A stretch of 11,178 nt of DNA from Sedimentisphaerales bacterium (GTDB lineage: Bacteria > Planctomycetota > Phycisphaerae > Sedimentisphaerales > Anaerobacaceae), in the NCBI GenBank assembly GCA_030630905.1, contig DAOVMB010000041.1, forward strand, positions 1-11,178, given 5' to 3'. The notes under the pieces were generated by a model. The model did no database searches and was not told where the DNA came from. It saw nothing but the letters and a program-made list of their open reading frames with translations. Below are positions 1 to 5,609 of this stretch, in pieces. Made by a program: the position numbers and the translations under genes. How positions within the stretch are numbered: the first letter of the stretch is position 1; every line of letters begins with the position of its first letter.

Positions 1-2175
1 AGCACATCCAGTAGATCCATAACCAGACGGACACCGAGCAGCAATTCCAGTAGATCCATAACTAATCGAGCGCCGAGTACAAGCAGCCGTATCAGCCCGA
101 GCATTACATCCCGGATTGGAAGTTCGATTAGTCCAAGTGAATCCGCCTCAAGGCGTCTCACAAGGGACTTAGAGAGCACAAGAACGCCATCCAGCAGCCG
201 TTCGACTTCGCCCAGGATGAGTACCAGCAGTAGAATCAGCCCGAGCATAACCTCGCGTATCGGCAGTAGAATCAAGACAACAAGGCCGTCTGTTCCCAAC
301 AGAGCCAGGCAGCCGGCTGCACACTCATGCGGAGCTTCGCGTATAGGCAGTTCGGGCAGTCTCAGAGCGCCGTCCCTCTCGAATGCGAAGAAACAGCCGA
401 CGACAAGCCAACGTTCGCGTATCGGCAGTTCGATCAGCACACGAAGCTCCTCTGCTCCCACAAGAGCCAGGCAGCCGGCTGTAAGCTCAACCAGGCCTTT
501 GACTTCGTCCAAGGCAAACAGCAGCCGGTCGTTGCTTCGTACCTCCACAGGACACCTTAAGGTGGAGCGCAGCCGAAACATCGGCACTGTAATCGGTAAA
601 AGGACGCCTTCGGTCCCGGCGGCGAAAAAGCAGTCGGCTACGAACCTGCGTTCTGTTACAATGAAATCCACCTCGCGTATCGGCAGAACGATCGGCACGA
701 GAAGCATTACCAGCCGGTCGGCGGAAAAAATCGCCGGCGTTCGTGAGCCTAAGGCCGCCACCCGCGGAACCGTCGGAACCGTCGCCGGCAGAACGATAGG
801 ACGACCGGCGGGCCGGGGCACACGCACCGGAATAGCCCAGACGCGAACCGATATCCGCCGGGAACACAAGGATTTGAGCCTCAGAGACACAAGCGTCGCT
901 CCGCTTCGGGGAAGTTCAAGGCCGACGAGAAAATCCGTGCCGCGGGAGCGGACGACCATAATCAACAACACCACTATTACCAGCGCTCGGACTGACAGCA
1001 CGCGTCTGCACCGTTACGATATGCTCAGGCCGTCGCGATTGGTCTATCACGACCGACCGCGTTTGATAAGCCACACATATCACCATAACCACGTTTACAG
1101 AGACTACCACGACCGTATTTGCAGCAGGACCATCTGGCCGAGATATCGTTTCGCGGTGTATTACGATTGCGGGCCATGGTTCACGTTCCGATATGTGTAT
1201 CCGTATTATCACCGCAAATACCTATTCATCAGCCTGGGCGGCTACTGGCCTCTCGGATACCGGTATAGCCGTTACTACTGGTACGGTTGCCATCCCTATC
1301 ACTGGTACGGCTACTATCCTATCGCCCGCGAGGTCCGCAGTCCGACATACAATTACTATACGTACAATTACTACACCGACGGGGACGGCGGCTATCAGCC
1401 GGCTCAGACGGTCAACTCCGAGATTTTCGAGAACATCGCAGAGCAAGCCGCCGAGCCTCAGGAGGCCACGCTTGCCGACGTTTACTTCGAAGAGGCCGTC
1501 AAGGCGTTCGAAGTCGCTCAGTATAATACCGCCGCTTTGAAGTTCGCCAAGGCCGTGGAGTTGGCGCCGGAAGATATGATTCTTCCATTCGCTTACAGCC
1601 AGGCGCTTCTGGCGAGCGAGCAATACTCAAAAGCCGCCGAGGTCCTTCGCGGGGCACTGGCAAAAGTCAGCCCCGAGAAGGAAGGCGTTTTCTTCCCTCG
1701 CGGTTTGTATCCCGACGAGGAATCGCTTCTCAAACAGATCGACCGGCTGGCCGAACGGGCCGCTCAGTTCAGCTTCGACGCGGACCTGCAACTGTTGCTG
1801 GGCTATCAGTTGCTTGGAATAGGCCAGCATGACAGGGCGGTAGAGCCGCTGATGCGGGCCGGCAAAGATATGGTCAACGCGAAAGCCGCCGGGATTCTTA
1901 TGGAGCTTCTGGAAAAAATTAAAACCACGAAACCTGAAACTCCCGCACCGGCAAAAACTCCAGCTCCGGCACCGATCAAAACTCCGGCACCGGCTCCGCT
2001 CCGCTCTCCGGTTCCTACGCCGGGTGAAGCTATCGTTCCAAGTCCGGCACCGGCTCCGGCGCCGAGCAAGGCCTCGATTCAGGACCGTTCCAAAACTTTG
2101 GGCGGGGCGATGATTGTCACAAGCCTGTGCGCCCTGGGTACGAGCGCCGGCATCGGGCATTTTGTCCGGGGCTGA
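1..2175 (+). CDS. Ser/Arg-rich repeat protein with Tyr/His-rich segment, TPR-like domain and Pro-rich linker (5' end outside window)
   Basis: The frame is open from base 1 with the same Ser/Arg/Thr-rich composition, so the true start lies upstream and the ATG at 217 is probably internal. Visible regions in order: a basic low-complexity part with recurring SRIG units (about 1-735); a mixed basic region (735-1000); a Tyr/His/Trp/Arg-rich stretch with runs such as YRYSRYYWYG (about 1010-1380); an all-helical region starting TLADVYFEEAVKAFEVAQYN, with a TPR-like consensus (about 1468-1915); a Pro/Ala linker of PAPAP units (about 1930-2075); and a weakly hydrophobic tail (GGAMIVTSLCALGTSAGIG) ending HFVRG. 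The TPR region probably binds partners. The basic and aromatic parts suggest binding to nucleic acid, polysaccharide or envelope polymer, but this is inference. Location is unknown because the N-terminus is missing. I do not recognise a named family. It ends 61 bases before the next start. Confidence 0.8.
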   Translation, partial: STSSRSITRRTPSSNSSRSITNRAPSTSSRISPSITSRIGSSISPSESASRRLTRDLESTRTPSSSRSTSPRMSTSSRISPSITSRIGSRIKTTRPSVPNRARQPAAHSCGASRIGSSGSLRAPSLSNAKKQPTTSQRSRIGSSISTRSSSAPTRARQPAVSSTRPLTSSKANSSRSLLRTSTGHLKVERSRNIGTVIGKRTPSVPAAKKQSATNLRSVTMKSTSRIGRTIGTRSITSRSAEKIAGVREPKAATRGTVGTVAGRTIGRPAGRGTRTGIAQTRTDIRREHKDLSLRDTSVAPLRGSSRPTRKSVPRERTTIINNTTITSARTDSTRLHRYDMLRPSRLVYHDRPRLISHTYHHNHVYRDYHDRICSRTIWPRYRFAVYYDCGPWFTFRYVYPYYHRKYLFISLGGYWPLGYRYSRYYWYGCHPYHWYGYYPIAREVRSPTYNYYTYNYYTDGDGGYQPAQTVNSEIFENIAEQAAEPQEATLADVYFEEAVKAFEVAQYNTAALKFAKAVELAPEDMILPFAYSQALLASEQYSKAAEVLRGALAKVSPEKEGVFFPRGLYPDEESLLKQIDRLAERAAQFSFDADLQLLLGYQLLGIGQHDRAVEPLMRAGKDMVNAKAAGILMELLEKIKTTKPETPAPAKTPAPAPIKTPAPAPLRSPVPTPGEAIVPSPAPAPAPSKASIQDRSKTLGGAMIVTSLCALGTSAGIGHFVRG
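109..735 (+). repeat. Degenerate SRIG protein repeats encoded in tandem
   Basis: Units beginning with SRIG (or SRNIG) start at bases 109, 253, 337, 415, 571 and 673. The unit at 253 and the one at 415 are exactly 162 bases apart. They share the start sequence tcgcgtatcggcagt and an 18-base identical block (301-318 and 463-480, reading RARQPA). A secondary motif, PS-x-x-x-AKKQ, follows the units at 337 and 571. This indicates a roughly 26-28 codon unit that has been duplicated as a two-unit block and has since diverged. Confidence 0.65.
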
Positions 2176-2193
2176 TTTGCCGGCGGCGAGTAA

Positions 2194-2213
2194 GGGCGGT
2201 TCGCGAACCGCCC
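2194..2213. repeat. Perfect 20-bp GC-rich palindrome in spacer
   Basis: The sequence gggcggttcg reads into its own reverse complement, starting 18 bases after the stop at 2175. It could form a very stable stem. No T-run follows (next bases are ctacag), so it is not a canonical intrinsic terminator. It may limit read-through or protect the 3' end of the upstream message. Confidence 0.6.
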
Positions 2214-2223
2214 CTACAGTTCC

Positions 2224-2229
2224 AGGAGG
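2224..2229 (+). promoter_or_regulatory. Strong Shine-Dalgarno site
   Basis: AGGAGG lies 7 bases before the ATG at 2237. It is the only good ribosome-binding site in front of the propeller gene. The methionines at the signal peptide (2468, 2471) have none. Confidence 0.6.
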
Positions 2230-2236
2230 TACAACG

Positions 2237-3811
2237 ATGAAACCGCCCACACGACAGGAAAAATCAAAAATTAAAAATCAAATATCAAAGTTGCGGATTC
2301 ATCGCTCGTACGTGTTTAGCCAAGTAAGAGCCATCCCCATCCCGATAACGACAATCGGGATGAGGCTGCCACCCGATAGGACTGATGGAAAACGGGTGGC
2401 AGCCTCAAAGCCGCAGGCTTTGGGGATGGACGCGAATGATAGACTCCGGCTAAAGACGTACTCTACGATGATGAACTCCTCGATTTTGATTTTTCTTACG
2501 TGCTTGTTTTTTCTTTTCGTGATGCTGACGACTGATTCTGTTATTGCGGGCGAAAGTGGCTCAGAATTTGCCATCTGGCCGACGACCGACGATCAGGAGA
2601 TGCCCGATATCGACGGTGACATTGTCGTCTGGCAGCAGTTCGTCGAAGAATACGGTGACTACGACATTTACGTTGCGGACCTTTCGACTACGCTCAAGGC
2701 AGGCATGAATAATCCGGATGATCCGCTCGCCCTTATCATCGGAGACGCCAACGATCAGATGCGTCCGGCGGTTTTTGAAAATATCGTCGTCTGGCAGGAC
2801 TACATCATCCAGGAAGGTTCGGGCGACTGGGACATAATGGCCAGTGACCTTTCGACATCGCTCAAGGCAGGCGATAGCGAGCGGGAGCAGCCGGTAATGT
2901 TCGCCGTCTCCAATATCTTCGGCAACGACGAGCAGTCGCCGGCCATCCACGGCAACATCGTGGTCTGGCAGGATGGCGACGAGGGAGATTACAATATATT
3001 CGGAGCAGATATTACCGACCCGGCAAGCCCGGCGGAATTTTCCGTTGCCAACTTCGAACGCGACCAGCAGCAGCCCGCTATCTATCGAAACACGGTCGTC
3101 TGGCAGGATTCCTACTTCGGCGACAAGGACATACTTGCCGCCGATATCTGGCAGCGAAACAAGCCCACCGACTTCGCCGTCACGCTGGCCGAATTTGACC
3201 AGCAGCACCCGGCCGTCTGGGGCGACATCGTCGTATGGGCGGACAATTACTTTGGTGACATGGACATTTACGCCGCGGACCTTTCTAAATTAACCGCAGA
3301 GAACGCCGGGAACGCAGAGAATGAAATTCAAAATAATAATTCTGCGGGCTCTGCGGTCTCGGCGGTAAATAAGTTAGTTAGTACCGAGTTCGCCATAACG
3401 GCAAACGAATCGGAGCAGACAAATCCCGATATCGACCGCCACATCGTCGTCTGGCAGGACAACAGAAACGGCGACTGGGACATATTCGGCTACAACCTGA
3501 CCACCCGGCGTGAATTTCAAATCACAAATGAGTCGCACGACCAGACCAATCCGGCCATCAGCGGCAATACGGTCGTCTGGGAGGACAACCGCGAAGGAAA
3601 CTTACAGATATTCGCGATTGTCCTCGACGGCCCCGAAGCGGCACGATGCACATCCAAACCAACAGGTGACGTGAACGGCGACTGCAAAGTTGACTTTATC
3701 GACTTTACCCTGATGGCTTCTGAATGGCTCGAATGCAACCTCGAACCAAAAGAAGCCTGCCTTCCTTCCATTGCATCGTCTGGCGTGGGTATCCACGCAT
3801 CGCCGGGATAA
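2237..3811 (+). CDS. Exported seven-repeat beta-propeller protein with C-terminal dockerin-like motif
   Basis: The mature part has seven repeats of the form (G/N)-(D/N)-I/T-VVW-(Q/A/E)-D ... GD-x-DI-x-x-x-DL, as in NIVVWQDGDEGDYNIFGADI, each followed by a short linker and a Q/T-x-P-A/D-I element. This spacing fits TolB/WD-like seven-bladed propellers of surface proteins. A signal peptide starts at 2468 (MMNSSILIFLTCLFFLFVML), with likely cleavage near VIAG/ES. A single dockerin-like motif, DVNGDCKVDFIDF, with a following helix lies at 3665-3742 and probably binds calcium or a cohesin-like partner. The start at 2237 is chosen for its Shine-Dalgarno site. It puts 77 repeat-derived residues ahead of the signal peptide, so 2468 is a serious alternative (447 aa). 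The linker after blade 5 holds a palindromic insert. The last 17 residues (after EPKEAC) look like read-through into foreign sequence. The precise function is unknown, but an extracellular binding or scaffold role is likely. Confidence 0.8.
   Translation: MKPPTRQEKSKIKNQISKLRIHRSYVFSQVRAIPIPITTIGMRLPPDRTDGKRVAASKPQALGMDANDRLRLKTYSTMMNSSILIFLTCLFFLFVMLTTDSVIAGESGSEFAIWPTTDDQEMPDIDGDIVVWQQFVEEYGDYDIYVADLSTTLKAGMNNPDDPLALIIGDANDQMRPAVFENIVVWQDYIIQEGSGDWDIMASDLSTSLKAGDSEREQPVMFAVSNIFGNDEQSPAIHGNIVVWQDGDEGDYNIFGADITDPASPAEFSVANFERDQQQPAIYRNTVVWQDSYFGDKDILAADIWQRNKPTDFAVTLAEFDQQHPAVWGDIVVWADNYFGDMDIYAADLSKLTAENAGNAENEIQNNNSAGSAVSAVNKLVSTEFAITANESEQTNPDIDRHIVVWQDNRNGDWDIFGYNLTTRREFQITNESHDQTNPAISGNTVVWEDNREGNLQIFAIVLDGPEAARCTSKPTGDVNGDCKVDFIDFTLMASEWLECNLEPKEACLPSIASSGVGIHASPG
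2257..2290 (+). repeat. A/T-rich direct-repeat tract
   Basis: Variants of the 10-mer aaaaatcaaa occur back to back just after the ATG at 2237. In frame they read KSKIKNQISK. The tract looks like a dispersed spacer repeat rather than protein-coding sequence, which weakens the case for translation from 2237. Confidence 0.4.
2331..2429. repeat. Four-way-junction (cloverleaf) palindromic element
   Basis: Outer stem: ccatcccc (2331-2338) with ggggatgg (2422-2429). Inside it sit three hairpins with no base between them. Hairpin A is atcccgat/atcgggat (2339-2346 with 2354-2361, 7-base loop). Hairpin B is gaggctgccacccg with its exact complement (2362-2375 with 2393-2406, 17-base loop). Hairpin C is aaagcc/ggcttt (2407-2412 with 2416-2421, 3-base loop). 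All 36 stem pairs are Watson-Crick. It lies between the ribosome-binding site and the signal peptide of the propeller gene. A degenerate relative lies at 4144-4312, so this is a dispersed family, perhaps a REP/MITE-type mobile element. Confidence 0.75.
3288..3374. repeat. Imperfect inverted-repeat insert within the propeller coding sequence
   Basis: The left arm begins ttaaccgcagagaacgccg and the right arm ends ctgcggtctcggcggtaaa. They are imperfect reverse complements of about 30 bases around an AT-rich centre (tgaaattcaaaataata). The insert is read in frame as a low-complexity linker (AENAGNAENEIQNNNSAGSA) between blades 5 and 6, where the other linkers are much shorter. From memory, arms with alternating cgcagag units are a common dispersed repeat in planctomycete and other environmental genomes. 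Reading frame and blade pattern are intact on both sides. Confidence 0.6.
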
Positions 3812-3858
3812 CGAACTTCTACAGAGTATGGATTGAGCAGCGCAAACGTTTCACGCAA
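3754..3858 (-). pseudogene. Remnant of a HEPN-domain protein gene (C-terminal half)
   Basis: The minus strand reads LRETFALLNPYSVEVRYPGD, then AWIPTPDDAMEGRQA. This matches my knowledge of the C-terminal part of HEPN-domain proteins, whose hallmark is an LxPYxVxxRYPGD stretch followed by an acidic helix of the EDAxxAL type. The frame upstream continues about 23 codons without clear homology and then meets a stop. Downstream, homology stops where the antisense strand becomes the dockerin tail of the propeller gene. HEPN proteins usually pair with a small nucleotidyltransferase in toxin-antitoxin-like modules, but no partner is present. No start or catalytic region remains, so this is debris. 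Confidence 0.5.
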
Positions 3859-4294
3859 GGATTCAGCCGAGGGACTTCTTGTCGCAAAGGCTTTTCCACC
3901 CGTCGAGCCCGTGATTCCACAAACATACTAAGGCGCTCTAAATACCAATATCTAACCCTTCCGATTGCCACAAAGCTCATAGTCCTTTTGATTAGTCAAA
4001 AAGACTATGAGCATTTCAAGCAAAAAGGGAATCAGGGTGACCGTCTGAAGGGTGAAAAACTGCTTTGAGTATCGTGGCGGCAGAGGCGGTCTGTGTGCTG
4101 ATTACCAGTTTTGCAGTCAGGGCCTTGGCCCACCGACAAAATATGATGGAACGAGCCTCAAATCCAGAGGATTTGGGGATGGTTGCACTGCTTTTGGAGC
4201 TTTGCCATCCCCAACCTATTCGACTTTGCTCAGGGGAGCACTGCGCTTGAGGTTGCCACCCGGGATTGAACCAGGCCAAAATTTGGGCTCAATT
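3859..4294. other. Non-coding stretch of repeat debris
   Basis: Beyond the HEPN remnant I find no gene I can support here. Short open frames on both strands lack ribosome-binding sites and recognisable sequence. The stretch holds the hairpin at 3975-4012, a small GC-rich hairpin (gggccttggccc, near 4118-4130) and most of the degenerate junction element starting at 4144. Confidence 0.6.
3975..4012. repeat. Long hairpin, 17-base arms
   Basis: gctcatagtc-c-ttttga and tcaaaa-a-gactatgagc pair over 17 positions with one mismatch, around a 4-base ttag loop. The right arm is followed by atttcaagc, not a T-run. It lies about 160 bases after the propeller stop codon and could act as a 3'-end structure or as a remnant of a small element. 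Confidence 0.55.
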
Positions 4295-4312
4295 TTAATA
4301 AGGGGTAGGCAG
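4144..4312. repeat. Degenerate and rearranged relative of the four-way-junction element
   Basis: The boxes seen at 2331-2429 recur in permuted order. tgatggaa plus agcctc plus hairpin aaatcc-aga-ggattt plus ggggatgg lies at 4144-4182. ccatcccc is at 4205-4212, a small tgctc/gagca hairpin lies near 4227-4242, and gaggttgccacccg is at 4249-4262. An imperfect partner, gggtaggcagcc, lies near 4300-4312. Hairpin C differs from the first copy by a compensatory change (aaagcc/ggcttt versus aaatcc/ggattt), so the structure rather than only the sequence seems to be kept. The right end overlaps the last codons of the lipoprotein gene. Confidence 0.6.
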
Positions 4313-4477
4313 CCAAACTCTCTGCCATTGGCTTGGGCTTTCATAAGGATTTCCATAGATTCTTTTATCGTCATCCATTTGTCGCTCTTGCCATAAAGAC
4401 GATGCTCGTTTAGGTGAATGCGAACATCCCATCATCAGCACAGTAAGACAAAGGAGTACAATTGTCGAAATCTTCAT
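4295..4477 (-). CDS. Small lipoprotein (60 aa)
   Basis: The product begins MKISTIVLLCLTVLMMGCSH: a short basic start, a hydrophobic core and a lipobox LMMG-C with Cys18 as the likely lipidated residue. Ser follows the Cys, which in Lol-type sorting would favour the outer membrane. The mature peptide is only about 43 residues, polar and charged, ending VWLPTPY. I do not recognise a family. The start at 4477 is chosen over the adjacent ATG at 4480 because an AGGAG site lies 5 bases before it but only 2 before the other. A consensus promoter lies about 40 bases upstream. The last codons (WLPTPY and stop) fall in a box of the dispersed repeat, so the gene may be truncated or its end re-formed by that element. 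Transcription is divergent from the acyltransferase gene. Confidence 0.65.
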   Translation of the reverse strand: MKISTIVLLCLTVLMMGCSHSPKRASSLWQERQMDDDKRIYGNPYESPSQWQRVWLPTPY

Positions 4478-4482
4478 CATAT

Positions 4483-4487
4483 CTCCT
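4483..4487 (-). promoter_or_regulatory. Ribosome-binding site of the small lipoprotein gene
   Basis: AGGAG on the minus strand, 5 bases before the ATG at 4477. It decides between two adjacent ATG codons in favour of the second. Confidence 0.6.
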
Positions 4488-4517
4488 ACCTGGGATTACC
4501 TGTTATTCCCAGAGACA

Positions 4518-4546
4518 ATATTACACTAACAATGAGGATTTGTCAA
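4518..4546 (-). promoter_or_regulatory. Sigma-70-type promoter for the small lipoprotein
   Basis: On the minus strand a perfect TTGACA (4546-4541) is followed after exactly 17 bases by TAATAT (4523-4518). This puts the transcription start near 4511, with a leader of roughly 34 bases before the ATG at 4477. Confidence 0.65.
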
Positions 4547-4831
4547 TACCTTCTATATCCGCATAGAATAACCTTTGAAGTAGTATTTTCACAAATTCCC
4601 CAGAAAGGTTGATAAAATTGTTTATTTTTTTTCAAATAAATCCCATTGACAAGAATATGGGCAATATAGTATAATAAGTAAAGAAAGATAATATAGGACA
4701 AATGTATATATTTATTAATCTATAGAGGTGTTTAATAGCATATTTTGCTCTGGGGATAATGCTGTAAACAACAGTCCGTTCATAGATAAGCATTCAGTCA
4801 GTATTTCGATTCCATTTTATGAGATCATAGA
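4547..4831. other. AT-rich divergent intergenic island
   Basis: The stretch is strongly AT-rich, with a T-run near 4622-4632. It contains no supportable gene. It separates the lipoprotein promoter from the promoter at 4646-4675. The part after 4682 would be a leader of about 150 bases on the acyltransferase message, in which I see no convincing riboswitch or attenuator fold. Confidence 0.5.
4646..4675 (+). promoter_or_regulatory. Sigma-70-type promoter for the acyltransferase gene
   Basis: A perfect TTGACA (4646-4651) and a perfect TATAAT (4670-4675) are separated by 18 bases. The preceding A/T-rich run could serve as an UP-like element. The start of transcription would be near 4682, giving a long untranslated leader before the ATG at 4832. 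Confidence 0.65.
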
Positions 4832-5500
4832 ATGAAAGTAACGCAAAGGATACTATATCCCACTTTTGACTACCTGGAAGGCATTTATACCGGCATTTAT
4901 GCTATTATCCAAGCGGTTTTGGGTTTAATCCGGGATATATTAAAAGCCTTCTATCTATGTTTCCTCCAAATTTTGACAAGGCTATTTTACGTCGAGCGGG
5001 ACTTTTCATCTTCGATCAGTTTATTCGCCAGACTTGACGTTATACCGCGAAGCTCCCACCATAAGCGGCACAGACTATTTTCGGCAAGAAAAACACTTGT
5101 CGAAACATCCTGTGTTATCTGTACCTGGCATGGAGACGTCATTTTGAAAGAAGGAGCCAGCATAGGAATCGGCAGCATCGTTATTGGTCCGGTAACAATT
5201 GAAGAAAACTCTATATGCAGCCAGAACTGCTTTATCAGCGGGCAATCCCATATTTTCCAGGATATCTCGAGGGATATTCTCAGGCAAGGTGTCGAAACTA
5301 AGCAGGTAGTCATCGGGAAAAATGTCTGGATTGGCTCCAACACGGTGATACTCCTCGGAGTTAGAATAGGCGATAATTCGGTTATCGGTGCCGGTTCCAC
5401 GGTTGTTAAAGATATTCCTCCATATTGTGTAGCCGTCGGCAATCCAGCCAGAATCGTTAAACAGTATAACTTTGAAACAAAACAGTGGGAGCGAGTATAA
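4832..5500 (+). CDS. Hexapeptide-repeat (left-handed beta-helix) O-acyltransferase
   Basis: The 222-residue protein has hydrophobic or amphipathic segments near residues 20-52 and then left-handed beta-helix hexapeptide turns from about residue 100 (IGIGSIVIGPVTIEENSICS). The C-terminal signature reads VVIGKNVWIGSNTVILLGV, then IGAGSTVV-KDIPP and AVGNPAR, as in the maltose/galactoside O-acetyltransferase family (WbbJ/LacA-like). His140 in GQSHIF is at the position of the catalytic histidine of these enzymes. Such enzymes move an acetyl group from acetyl-CoA to a sugar hydroxyl, often in exopolysaccharide or O-antigen synthesis. The acceptor is unknown here. An in-frame TGA lies 9 bases upstream, so 4832 is the earliest start, though its ribosome-binding site is weak. 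No glycan cluster surrounds it. It is AT-richer than the left-hand genes, and its hydrophobic N-terminus suggests membrane association. Confidence 0.85.
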   Translation: MKVTQRILYPTFDYLEGIYTGIYAIIQAVLGLIRDILKAFYLCFLQILTRLFYVERDFSSSISLFARLDVIPRSSHHKRHRLFSARKTLVETSCVICTWHGDVILKEGASIGIGSIVIGPVTIEENSICSQNCFISGQSHIFQDISRDILRQGVETKQVVIGKNVWIGSNTVILLGVRIGDNSVIGAGSTVVKDIPPYCVAVGNPARIVKQYNFETKQWERV

Positions 5501-5609
5501 ATCCTTCCGCATAGCGGCAACATTCGCTCTCCTCTGAAGGCATTTATCTGAACTTTGCTGTTAATGGCTATTACCCTCCAACCGATTCTCGGCAGAGACA
5601 TTAAGAGTC

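Noticed and set aside
327..560. 77-codon open frame inside the Ser/Arg repeat region
   Set aside because: It lies wholly in another frame of the repeat arm. Upstream in that frame there are several stops, there is no ribosome-binding site, and its repeats simply mirror those of the main frame.
1627..2250. 207-codon antisense open frame rich in Arg and Cys
   Set aside because: It is a shadow of the TPR and PAPAP-encoding sequence, whose GC-rich codons rarely give antisense stops.
2561..3208. 215-codon open frame antisense to the propeller gene
   Set aside because: Its repetitive sequence is the mirror of the propeller repeats. The plus strand carries clear blade motifs, a signal peptide and a dockerin-like motif.
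4065..4250. 61-codon plus-strand open frame and the overlapping antisense frame 4016-4279
   Set aside because: Neither has a ribosome-binding site or a recognisable domain, and both run through the palindromic repeat boxes.
4259..4275. tRNA T-arm-like sequence on the minus strand (five-pair stem around ttcaatc)
   Set aside because: There is no matching acceptor stem, D-arm or anticodon arm at the right distance. It lies inside the degenerate junction element.
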